Part shown: one piece after another, positions 12,270 through 22,342 of the stretch | Position numbering within the stretch: position 1 is the stretch's first letter | Layout: every line of letters starts with the position of its first letter | Source of the DNA: Neoscytalidium dimidiatum | Taxonomy: Eukaryota > Ascomycota > Dothideomycetes > Botryosphaeriales > Botryosphaeriaceae | Length of the DNA stretch: 64,000 bases | Direction: 5' to 3' | NCBI GenBank assembly: GCA_037367355.1 | Contig: CM074696.1 | Location: 620,001-684,000 of the forward strand | Position numbers and translations under genes: made by a program | Notes under the pieces: model-generated | Database searches by the model: none | Told to the model about the DNA's origin: nothing | Seen by the model: the letters and a program-made list of their open reading frames with translations, nothing else

Positions 12270-12512
12270 GTGAGCTTGCCAAGCGTAAGTTGTGAAACCT
12301 TTTCTGGGCGATATCCATGGCGAGTAATATCCAGTCCGTATATAAGCGGACATGGCTTTTGATGAGGGTCTAATACGGGCTTCTTTTCTAGCGAGAAGTT
12401 TCTTTAGTTCGAGGCAGGGCTACGTTCCTATAGGAGATTCACTAGAACGAGCTCCGGAAAGATATGTACGCGATTCCCCAATCATCAAGACATCTCCACC
12501 TCTCCTTCAAAC

Positions 12513-14090
12513 TCAGTATTCATGCAGCGTCGACATCCAACTCCTAATAAACTCTATACGCTCGTCCGACTGCGCAATATACCCCTTGCCCCACGAATCT
12601 CCCAACCACATCGTCTGCTTCTCTGCGCTCGTCGTCGGCGGAAAATACGTCAGGTTCCCACCGTTCGGATTCCCCGTCCTGATGAAGTTCGCCCAATACT
12701 CGGACACGATGCTCTCAATCTGGTAATCCGCAGCCGTCCAGGTCACATTCGAGTAGTCCGCGTACGGGATGTTGTTGAACGTGTACCACAGCTCCGCGCC
12801 GTGATACGCGCCGGCCTCCTTGTTCTCGGCCGGGGCGGTCGTCCAGTAGTACGTGTAGACGTCGCTCTTCGCGCCACCGGCGGCCCAGTCCGCGGCCCAC
12901 TGCCAGGTGCCGACGCGGCTGAGGTCGCGGAAGAACTCGTTGCTGCTGTCGCTGGCCTGCGAGTCGTTGGCGGCCGGGTACAGCGCGAAGAAGCGGGCCG
13001 AGTAGTTGCGGAACATCTCCGCGAACGTCTCGTCGTACGTCGCGACGTCGAGGGCGGTGTCGGGCGAGGCGCCCGACTCGTCCTTGTTGTTGCCCGTCAG
13101 GACGGGCACGTCGGCGTGGTCGTTGAGCGCGAGCGCCTCGCCGTAGCCGTGGGTCAGCACGTACCCGTCGACCACGGGCCGCCACAGCGGCGGGTCCATG
13201 AACGCCTGCGTGACGTTCTCGAAGGCGGTGCCGGCGAACGTGGTGTCGCTCTCGTTGCCGTGGTCGATCAGCGCCTGCGTCGAGGCGTTGCCGCGCAGCT
13301 CCTCGACGGACGACGCGTTCAGCTGCGCCAGGAAGGCCTCGCCCTGCGCCTCCGCGGCCGCCTTCGTGCGGTAGCTCGTCGCCGCGCCGCCGGTGACGGG
13401 GTCGCGGGGCCCCCGCGCGCCGCTCTCGGCGATGACGCCGTGGACGAGCCCGCGCGACAGCGGGCTCCACATCATGTCGAGCGCGCTGGCGGACCCCGCC
13501 GACTGGCCGCCGACCGTGACGCGCCCCGGGTCGCCGCCGAAGCCGGCGATGTTGTCGCGGACCCAGCGGAGCGCGAACTGCTGGTCGAGCAGGCCGTAGT
13601 TGCCCGAGCTGTTGTGGCCCGACTCGGCGGAGAGGGACGGGTGCGCGAGGAAGCCGAACGCGCCGAGGCGGTAGTTGAACGTCACGACGACCATGTCCTT
13701 GCTGGCCAGGCCCGAGCCGTCGTACGTCTTCACGTCGCCCGAGCCGCCCTCGAAGCGCCCGCCGTAGATCCAGACGAAGACGGGGAGGTTGGCCGTGGCG
13801 AGGGAGGCGCTGCCGTTGGCGGTGGGGTGCCACACGTTCAGGTACAGGCAGTCTTCGCTGGTGCTGTTTTTGCCGGTCGAGAAGATGCCGGCCGAGGAGT
13901 AGGATTGCGCGCACTGCGGTCCGAAGGTGGTGGCGTTGAGGACGTCGGTCCAGGGTGTAGGCGCCGTGGGCGCTTTCCATCTGTTTGCGCCGGTGGGTGG
14001 CGCGGCGAAGGGGATGCCCTTGTAGACTGTCACGCCCGGTCTGTACTCCGAGGGGGCGCCGCGGACGTAGCCGTAGGTGGTGTTTATCAC
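12513..14090 (-). CDS. Type-B carboxylesterase/lipase, 5' end unresolved
   Basis: Alpha/beta-hydrolase of the carboxylesterase type-B family, hydrolysing carboxylic esters; relatives are normally secreted glycoproteins. About 525 codons. Seen: the start-of-fold pattern GIPFAAPPTGANRWKAP, the disulfide-loop segment SEDCLYLNVW at about 78-87, the oxyanion segment YGGRFEGGSG, the nucleophile GGQSAGS with Ser about 197, an acidic candidate in NNKDESG near 338, and the catalytic His in GAYHGAELWY at about 430. There are many N-glycosylation sequons. The first codon of the open frame is GTG. The frame runs upstream past an AG (GTAAAG) to a stop, and no ATG or signal-peptide exon is evident in the next 400 bp. 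Either a small first exon is hidden farther out or the gene has lost its 5' end. The rest is intact and GC-rich. Confidence 0.85.
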   Translation of the reverse strand: MINTTYGYVRGAPSEYRPGVTVYKGIPFAAPPTGANRWKAPTAPTPWTDVLNATTFGPQCAQSYSSAGIFSTGKNSTSEDCLYLNVWHPTANGSASLATANLPVFVWIYGGRFEGGSGDVKTYDGSGLASKDMVVVTFNYRLGAFGFLAHPSLSAESGHNSSGNYGLLDQQFALRWVRDNIAGFGGDPGRVTVGGQSAGSASALDMMWSPLSRGLVHGVIAESGARGPRDPVTGGAATSYRTKAAAEAQGEAFLAQLNASSVEELRGNASTQALIDHGNESDTTFAGTAFENVTQAFMDPPLWRPVVDGYVLTHGYGEALALNDHADVPVLTGNNKDESGASPDTALDVATYDETFAEMFRNYSARFFALYPAANDSQASDSSNEFFRDLSRVGTWQWAADWAAGGAKSDVYTYYWTTAPAENKEAGAYHGAELWYTFNNIPYADYSNVTWTAADYQIESIVSEYWANFIRTGNPNGGNLTYFPPTTSAEKQTMWLGDSWGKGYIAQSDERIEFIRSWMSTLHEY

Positions 14091-14916
14091 AGGGCCTTTA
14101 CGGATAAACCAGGAAAGCTTCCCTTATGTTATCGAGTTGTAAGGACTCGGAGAATCGGAGTTATCCAATAAGTCCGTATCGCTGTTGGTGTTAATCTGAT
14201 ATTCAGCTGGATCCCTACCTTAATTCAACCGACACCGTATTCTTGAGATGAGGCTGTACGCAGACTCCCTTTGCTCTCATCAATCTCAGGATTTCGCTGT
14301 GAGGTTTCCGGCTCAGATACAGCTTACTGGGAGTGAAACTGGCCTTCCGCCCGGTCGAGGTTGTCTAACCTTCGGATCTAAGACCCTCGGTCTCGGTACG
14401 AGGTTTCGCACCGAACATCCGTCAATCCGAGTGTTTACGGCACCCAGTGATGGAAAGGACTAGCAGAAAAAGGACAAATTGTTGTTCTGATCTGGCTAGT
14501 GAATTGAGAGTGCGTGATTGACTGATGTAACCAGACCGTACCATGGGCTTTTCAATGCTACCTCGAACGCCATGGACATGTCCTAGAAGGATTCAACATG
14601 TACATCTCGAAATTGGATCCGGTAGTCGGGTTATGACATGTTGAACTGACAAGTTCAGTAGTCAAAAGGCTGTTATCGAGCCTGATGTCGATCAGTACAT
14701 TGTCTTCACGATATAAAACATCTTTTACTGTCTTCTCAGCAGAGTTACTGCAAGTAAAGTAGATTTTTGCTTCGTCTACAGTGATAGCCTTTCTAATCTT
14801 AAATCAAAGCCACTTCACGTGTAGAGCACACTACGAACTGTCCCACTGTCCTCCACAGGGATTATTTGAAAATAAGAATTCATCCTTTAGATCAGGCTTA
14901 CATAACAGGAATAACA
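14091..14916. other. Intergenic; no gene seen
   Basis: Should hold the missing 5' exon of the esterase if it exists. On minus I find only short frames without a signal-peptide-like stretch. Composition is more AT-rich than the esterase gene, and no element was recognised. Confidence 0.4.
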
Positions 14917-15051
14917 GCGTTGGTGGTTTAGTGGTAAAATTCATCGTTGCCAGAAAGTTGCAGTATCTTCATGGACTACCCTCTTCTCAGGGGTTTGCAG
15001 AAGCTCAACACCAATTTCGATGAGCCCCGGGTTCGATTCCCGGCCGACGCA
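14917..15051 (+). tRNA. tRNA-Gly (anticodon GCC) with a 64-nt intron
   Basis: The acceptor stem gcgttgg pairs with ccgacgc (one G-T wobble), with discriminator A at 15051. The A box (tggtttagtgg) and B box (ggttcgattcc) are both present. The anticodon stem is catcg/cgatg, with anticodon GCC at 14949-14951. An intron of about 64 nt (14953-15016) follows position 37, the canonical nuclear tRNA intron site. Removing it leaves a normal 71-nt tRNA. A T run (tttt) follows 6 nt after the 3' end as Pol III terminator. Intron ends may shift by a base because of the T repeat. Confidence 0.9.
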
Positions 15052-16507
15052 GCTCTTTTGTGCTCTGTCGAGAAGTACTGAGAGACATCGTGGGTTTTCT
15101 CTTTGCCTGGTGCTGGGTGGAGTCGGGATCGCTCCGAGGGCAGTGCTCCGGTTCGGAGAAGCGCCGACAGACCAGAATACGACAATTCGAAGCAAAAAGA
15201 ACCCACATGACAAGTTTTGAGTCAATTAGCCATCTCATGTTAACGAGAATGGGTAACATATTTATGCGTTGGCACATCGGAGAGCTGCGCCATAAGAGCA
15301 CAAAGGGTAGGGTGACAACGACATAAACTCCAAGGCTCCCCACCCTATCAATGTCAGTGCTTTGATGGGGCTGGTAACGCAGGCGAGCCAATCATATCGT
15401 CAGAAAACGAGAGGGTAGGCGGCCTTCGAGTTTGTGCAAGGGCCTTATAGAGGGTGCCTCATTCAATCTAAAAAGCTGTCGCAGCCCATAAGTTGATGAA
15501 TAGCTCTAATCCTCATCTACCCGTTCCTGTCCGATGCTGGATCAGCCACACATGTCGATTTGAGCCAGTTTTTTTTCAACTCTACATAGACCGCTTGAGC
15601 CGTATCAATGGGGACGAAGTGGCCTGCATCGTTAAAAATGAAAGTCGTGAGCTGAGAATGGCTCTTGAACTCCTCGTCACTCGTTCACTTTCTACTGCTA
15701 CCATATTGCCAGGTTTCAAAGTATTTTACGCGGTACTGCGAGATGTTCAACCAAGAGTGAAGGTTGAGGGCACGATTAGCAACGATGGCGGGTTTACAGC
15801 AACGTCTCATCAGCTGAAGCTCGAGGAAGATATAGACGGATGAAATAATAGTATATTCTGACAAGGGATACCACTGGCAATTAATCGTCTAGGGCCCCAA
15901 TATACACTAACACTCTGATGTCCGTGTTATTTAGAAGCAAATATATATTGGATCGGTATATGTTAACGGGGCTCAGGCTAGCGCCGATAGTTAAGTCCAC
16001 GATTCTAAAATTTACTTTCTAGTCTATAGAGAAACCTAGAGTGGATTAGAAGGATAAGCGTTTAGAAATTATAAAGAAGCTTTTTTTTAAGCTAAGAAGC
16101 TTTTATATCGTTAAATACGCTACGCCTTAATACTTTAGAACTATAATTTTAAAATTCTTTCTATTTCTAGTAAAGAGAACTAGCGAGCTAATACTCTCTT
16201 TAAAAGAAAATAAAATCTATTTTAGTTAGATAATAATAAATATATACTCTTTATAAATAAACTACTTTTTAATAAGTTATATTTTCTCTTTATTACTCTA
16301 TTTAAACTTCTAATTATATTATTAGTTAAAAGACTTTATAAGATTAACTAAAATTATTCTAGCTTAATTATTTTTTAAAAGAGTATTTTTATAAGGACTA
16401 TATAGTAGATAGAAAGTTAATAGAGAGACGAAGGGCTTATATTCGTAAATAGACGATTTAATAGAGAGGAGGTTTTAGTAGACTAGCCTCGGCTAGGATT
16501 TTACTCT
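15052..16507. other. Transition into AT-rich RIP-mutated DNA
   Basis: From 15052 to about 15880 the DNA is ordinary, with one 116-codon frame (15493-15843, plus) of unknown content. From about 15900, and fully from 16050, TG and CA dinucleotides disappear and TA dominates, up to the LTR at 16508. A stretch at about 16020-16070 resembles DNA near 60893-60940 at the other edge of the repeat tract, so it is a dispersed repeat whose family I cannot identify. Confidence 0.5.
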
Positions 16508-17149
16508 TATAACGACGGGGCCTCTACTACTAGGCTTCGGAGTTACCTAGTAGATTCGGATTTATCGAAGGGTTTACCTTAAAGACGAGGAAAGGGGAGC
16601 GACGATAGAATAAGAAGTTACGTAATATAGGAGTTTAGTAGGCCTTATTACCTCTAAGTTAATATAGTATTAAATTAGAACCTTAAGTTAACTACGAGGG
16701 TTAGAATACTATCTAACGAGCGTGTCTATATACTATAAGGAAAGCTATAATAATCTAGATCTAGGTATAGTAGATTTATCGGGAGTAGATCTAGGGTATT
16801 TAGATCTATAGAGATCTAGAGTAGGTTATACGTAATACGCGGCGCGGGCGCTTAGGCCCGTTTTCCTAGTTTCCGACTTCTAGTAGTACTTAGCGGACGA
16901 TACTACCGCTATACTTTTATCCCGTAGTACTTTACCCTTATTAGCTTCCTACTTCCCGTCTATATAGTTCTTAGTCCCCTACGGGCTTCCGTTAAACCGT
17001 ATCTTCTTCTTAGTTATTACGCCCGTAGGCCTTCTTCCCGTACGGGCGGTAGTTGCTACCTACTAGTATTCCTAGCCTTACGGCCTATTTCCCGTACGGG
17101 CTTACATCCCTCGTAGCTATAAAGCCCGTATATTCTAGAGTTCGTAATA
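16508..17149 (-). repeat. Element A 3' LTR (642 bp)
   Basis: LTR of a Ty3/gypsy element lying on the minus strand. It starts TATAACGACGGGG and ends GTAATA on plus (TG..CA ends converted to TA by RIP). It is near-identical to the LTR at 39344-39985 and shares blocks with those at 21753, 28962, 31999 and 49109. The polypurine tract lies next to it on the internal side (plus-strand run of C at 17152-17159). Confidence 0.85.
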
Positions 17150-17253
17150 CTACCCCCCCCTTTAGAGATCTTTGGCCCGAAGATTCTTCTATTTATCTAT
17201 ATCTTAGGTTCCTATTATTTCTCTATTTTCTTCCCCGTAAGTCCCGTCCTATT

Positions 17254-18020
17254 ATACCTCTTAAGCGTAAGCGCTCTATCTAGCGTACTAAATATTTAGT
17301 CCTAGACGACGAGATTAATTATAACGGTTTCCTAATACCTTTCCCTTATTCTTTCTACCTTCTAGCTAACGCTAGTAAAGCCGATTCTAATTCTTCCTTC
17401 GTAGTATATAAGATAGATAGGATATATTCTCGCTATAGCGAATATACTCGCTAGGGTAAATCCGCCTATAACGCTAGTAGTTTAGACGATTCTAATTATA
17501 AGTCCCTCTTATCTTTTTTCTCCCGCCTACTTCTAACTTTTATTCGTAGTCCTCCGGGTTCGTTAAGCCTTACTAAAGGTTAAGCGGGATAAGTAGAGGA
17601 CTCGTTAAGAGTTACGTACTTCTATAGCTCGTTTAGATCGTATTAAGAAGTAGAGAGAGTTACTCCGTCGCTAGGCTTATTTAATAATTTCTTAGAAGGT
17701 TTAAATAGTTAAGAAGCTAGAAGAGCTAGATTACCTTAAAGCGGCTCGTAAGACGGGGGGTCCTATTAATTCTAAAAATACCGAAGAGGAGCGATTAATA
17801 AAGCGTATACGTAGCGATATCTTAGCTAACGCTATTACGGGTCTATCCCGCTCTATTAGGTCGTCTAGCGCTAGTTCTACTACTACGCCGCCCGAGAGTT
17901 CCGAGCTAGTTAATTAGGCGCGGTAGTCTCCGTTTCCTAATTTTAATTTTAGATCCTTTATTTTTAACGAGTCGGCGGTATTAGTCGATTTAGGTTTCGA
18001 CGATAGAACTCCTTAATAAG
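17254..18020 (+). pseudogene. Antisense Cys-cluster/coiled-coil ORF of element A
   Basis: On the strand opposite to pol, between the 3' LTR and the chromodomain, a frame begins at ATA (from ATG) followed by Pro, Leu, Lys, Arg, Lys, Arg. It continues with a cluster of Tyr codons that are probably RIP-converted Cys (pattern like RYSEYTRQGKSAYN). It then enters a Leu/Arg/Lys/Glu-rich coiled coil ending EEERLIKRIRSDILAN and a Ser/Thr-rich tail. Internal TAG/TAA sit where homologous copies have Gln or Arg contexts. The same arrangement recurs in copies B and C and in family D. Function unknown. Confidence 0.55.
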
Positions 18021-21000
18021 TTATCTATACCTATCGTAGTTTTCTAGTAGTTTCTAAGTATCGTCCTATTCTCCCTTCTAGTTAAGAAGATATCGGAATT
18101 AACCGTTAACGTAGCCGCTATCGAGGACTTTTTCTACTTCCTAATCTCGATTTTCGTCGGCGTCCGGATTTTCTAGAAGTATCTCTTCTATATAGATTAC
18201 GGTTTTAGCGTTCTTTAGTGCTAGTTCTAGAAGGAATACGTAAAAAACGGGGTATATTTATATCGTTTCTAGTAATTTAAGGCGGAAATTAACTTTCCTA
18301 ATTTTTTCTTCGATTCTAAATAGTTCTATTTTCTTAAAATCTAGCTTATTATTTAGTCGCCTTATTCTAATATTTTTTCTAAGAAGGTAGACTTTATCCC
18401 TCTTCTTTAGCTACGGTGCCTCCTAGTACCGCTTATCGTAGTATTTATCTATTCATAGAGCTACGAATTCTAGGTCTAGATATAACTATTCGTAGAGTGT
18501 CTTTAGCTAGTCGGCTTTAAGGATTCCCTTTTAAGCTAGTAATTTACTCGGTATCGGTTCTTTATAGGCCGATAGCTCGTAACCGTAATTAGCGTAAAAC
18601 GGTAATTTCTATATTATCGACGCTTTAGAGCTATTATACGTAAACTAGGCTAGTAGTAGTAATTCTACCTAGTTATTCTACGCGTAGTTAAGATAATAGC
18701 GTAGGTATTATTCTAGCGTCTAGTTAGTCCGTTCCGTTTATTCGTCTATTTATAGATATATCGTAGTCGAGAGTTTATACTTTACTCTAAGTTATTTAGT
18801 AAGGGTCTACTAGAATCGTAATATAAATAGTTTATCTTTATCTAATACGAGCTCTTCGGGTAATCTATAGTTACCGAGGATAGTTCTTAAGAACGTATAT
18901 ATAAGGTCTTTTACGTTTATCTTCTTTAGGTATAGTAGGTAGTACGCGTATTTCGTTATTCTATCTACGATAACTAATACTAAATCGTACTTAACTCTAG
19001 TAAGTAGTTCTTCCGACTTAAATAGGTCTATAATAAAATCTAGCGAGATAGATTACTAAGAGCGCTTAGATATCGATAGTAGCTAGAGTAGTCTATAGAG
19101 TACGTATCTCGCTATCTTACTTCGGATATAAAGGTCGTATTACGTAACTATCCGCTAGACTATTCTTCGAAGCCCTAGAAAGTAGTAATTCCTTATAATC
19201 CTCTCGATCGTCTTCTCGGTTCCTTAATAACTATATACTAGAGCCTCGTATATATCTTTTACGAGTTCCTCCCGTAGTTTTACCGGGACGTAGATTAATT
19301 CTAAAAATAGGATTATTTCTTCTACGTCTCTAGTTACTCGGGGGTCGTTTTCTAAATTTCTAATTTCTTATACTATAGTATCTTCCGCGTAAGCTTCTCG
19401 GATTTTATAATCCTATTCGTAGCTTTCTAGGCGTATCGCTAAGGCTACTAGCCTAGCCGGGGTAAGTAACCTATTAGGTTTCTCCTTTCTTCTATATATA
19501 GCGGAGATCTAGCGTTTATTAGGTATAAAAGACCCGTCTCTCTACTCTACTAGTATTACCGGTTATAATTCTAGCTTTTCTTCTATATAGTCGGTTCTTC
19601 TACTTAGCGCGTCTACGCGGGCGTTTTCTAATTCCTTTTGGTAGATAATCTTTATATCGTAGGACGCTAGTTCTTTAGCCTACCTAACCTATCTTCGGTT
19701 TAATTCTTTCGTAGTAGTAAAGTATAAGAGGTTCTTATAGTCGTAGTAGACTATAACCTAGTACTTAGCTTCTTTAAGGTAGTATCTCTATTCTTTAAAG
19801 GCCGTAACGATAGCTAGAAGTTCTTTATCGTAAACGTCGTAGTTCCTTTCTAGACCTATTATCTTTCGGGAATAATACGCGATAGAATATAGTCTATCTT
19901 ACTCGTTTAGCTAGCTTAAGACTACTCCGATAGCGTAGTCCGATATATCGGTTTCTACCGTTATAGGTAGGTCGGGGTAGAATAGTCCTAAAACTAGTAC
20001 TTTTACGAATATTCGTTTTAGTAAGTTAAAGGTATTCTATTACCTTTTCCCCTATACGAATCTATATTCTTTCTTAGTTAGATCTATAAGCGGAGCTAAT
20101 ACCTTCGTATAGTTTAGAATAAACTTCTAGTAAAAGTTAGTAAAGCTAAAGAAGAATTATACTTCTTTAACGGTTTTCGGCGTAGGCTATTCTCTTATCG
20201 CGTCTAGTTTCTTCTCGTCTATACTAATATATTCTAGAGTAATAATAAACCCGAGGTATTTAGTCTTCTATATATACTATTCGCTCTTATCGGAGGCTAT
20301 CTAAAGGTTCCGTTCCTCTAGTATCTATAGGACTTTATATACGTACTCGGTATATTCCTTAAGCGTTTCCGAGTATATTAGAATATCGTCTAGGTAGGCT
20401 AATACGAATACGTCTAAATACGGTCGTAGTATATCGTTAACTAGGCTCTAGAACGTAGCCGGTATATTAGTAAGTCCGAATAGTATTACCGTATACTCGT
20501 AATATCCGAATCTTATTCGAAAAGCCGTCTTCTATTCTTTACCTTCTTTTATCCGGACGAGGTAATAACCTTTCCTAAGGTCTAGCTTAGTAAAGTATTT
20601 AGCTTTTTTTAGTCTATTCTATAATTTATCGATACGTAGTAACGGGTATCGGTTTTTTACCGTAATATTGTTTAATTGCCTATAGTCGATATAAAGGCGG
20701 AGCTTACTATTTTTTTTAGGTACGAATAAGATAAGATATCCGGCCGATAACGTAGAGGGTTAGATATATCCTCTTTCTAGGTTCGTTTTAAGATACTCCC
20801 TTAGTACCTCGGCCTCGTTCTTAGAAAGAGAGTAGATAGGCTTAAACGCGGGCTACGTTCTTAGTAATAGGGGTATTTTATAGTCCTATAGCTTATACTT
20901 AGGTAATAATTCTTTATCTCTTTCTTAAAATAATTCGGCGTATTTCTAGAATTCCGGGGGTACTTTTTCTAGTCTCGTAGTATTTTCCGTTACGCGTATC

Positions 21001-21230
21001 TAGTTAAGGATTCTACCTAGCGGGCTATATCTCTCGTAAATTCTCTTTAGATAGTCTCCTCCGAGTAGCCGAAAAGTATCGACTTCCGGGATCCGTTTTC
21101 TAATCTATACTATAATTCGGCGTTCTTATTCTAAGCTAGGCTTAATATAGACAATATAAGCTTACTCTCCTCGTTTTTTTATACGTAGTAGAGTATTAAG
21201 GGATATCCTCTTAGCCTCTACTAGGTACTC

Positions 21231-21365
21231 TCTAGACGGCTCTAGCTCGTAGTTCTTTTAGCTCTAGCTCTCTAGCTCTAGCTCTCGACTCTAGCTCTCT
21301 AGCTCTAGCTCTTAGCTCTAGCTCTCTAGCTCTAGCTCTTAGCTCTAGCTCTTTAGCTCTAGCTC
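21231..21365. repeat. AGCTCT-type minisatellite inside pol (element A)
   Basis: Tandem array with units such as agctctagctct, ctagctctagctct and agctcttagctct between protease and reverse transcriptase. On the coding strand it encodes a Glu/Leu-rich linker. Homologous arrays of different length sit in B and C. Confidence 0.8.
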
Positions 21366-21752
21366 TTTTACTTCGAAGTTCGCGAGATATCGCTTATAGT
21401 TATCTCTAAGGAACGTTATAGTTTCTATACTCTAGCTAATATACGGGTTATAGGTTTTTAACTAGAATATTCTAAAGACGATATTATAGTTTAGGCTCGT
21501 TATTACGTCTAGGTTAATTCGTTCTTTATAATTTCCGAGGGTTATTCGTACCTAACCGGTCTTAATTCTTATCTAGCCCTTATCGTATTCTATTAATAAC
21601 CTATCGAACGTACTAAGTTCGTAGGAGCGTTTCTTAGATTAGAATAGTAAGTCGTTCCTCCTAAAGAATTTAGAATCTATAAAATTCCCTTACGCTCTAC
21701 TATCGATTATTACTAACGTAGTAGTTTCTTTAATTATAACTAGTACTTCTAG

Positions 21753-22342
21753 TATTACGAACCCTAAAGTATACGGGCTTTATAGCTATAAGGGCCGCGA
21801 GCCTATACGGGAAAAACGCCTACGGGCATAGTAACTAAGAAGGAGGCACGGTCTAATAGAGAACCCGTAGGGGATAAGAGATCGCGCGGAAGGCAATAAG
21901 GGGTAAAGTACTACGAGATAAGAATATAGTAGTAATATCGTCCGCTAGTACTAGTAGAAGTCGGGTTCTAAGAAAGAAGGCTTTAGCGCCTAGGTTACGT
22001 AGAATCTATCGAACCTATTAGATAACGAAGGATTATAGCTATCCTCTACTACGTATAGATAACAAAGGATACTAACTATCCTCTATTATCTAATAGATTA
22101 CTATAGCTTTTCTATAGTATATAGACATACTCGTTAGATAGTATTTTAACCCTTATAGTTAACTTAAAGTTCTAATTTAATACTATATTAACTTAGAGGT
22201 AATAAGGCCTACTAAACTCCTACGTTACGTAACTTCTTATTCTATTATTACTCCCCTTTCCTCGTCTTTAAGGTAAACCCTTCGATAAATCTGAACCTAC
22301 TAGGTAACTCTGAAGCCTAGTAGTAGAGGCCCCGTCGTTATA
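21753..22342 (+). repeat. Element B 5' LTR
   Basis: 590 bp, starts TATTACGAAC and ends GTCGTTATA (ancestral TGTTACGA..GTTACA inferred from the less mutated LTR at 49109). Shorter than the 642- and 738-bp LTR variants of its relatives. Confidence 0.88.

Larger units (their letters stand above)
17150..21752 (-). mobile_element. Element A, internal part 1: pol of a chromovirus (RIP-mutated)
   Basis: Decayed Ty3/gypsy coding region on minus, full of TAA/TAG made from CAA/CAG. Reading leftwards from 21752: the end of gag/protease, an AGCTCT-type minisatellite (about 21231-21365), reverse transcriptase with YLDD at 20385-20396, RNase H, integrase with the QTDGQTERTNQTL region, and a C-terminal chromodomain near 18020-18130. 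Reading continues past 21752 at 29552, because element B is inserted here. Between the chromodomain and the 3' LTR lies the antisense frame listed separately. Not functional. Confidence 0.85.

Noticed and set aside
11172..12353. 393-codon minus-strand frame and other long antisense frames over the monooxygenase and esterase
   Set aside because: Shadow frames caused by very high third-position GC; Arg/Ala/Gly-rich, without motifs.
14941..15391. Minus-strand frames containing a GRESNPGLIEIG-type text
   Set aside because: This is the well-known false protein read across the antisense of a tRNA gene (here tRNA-Gly).
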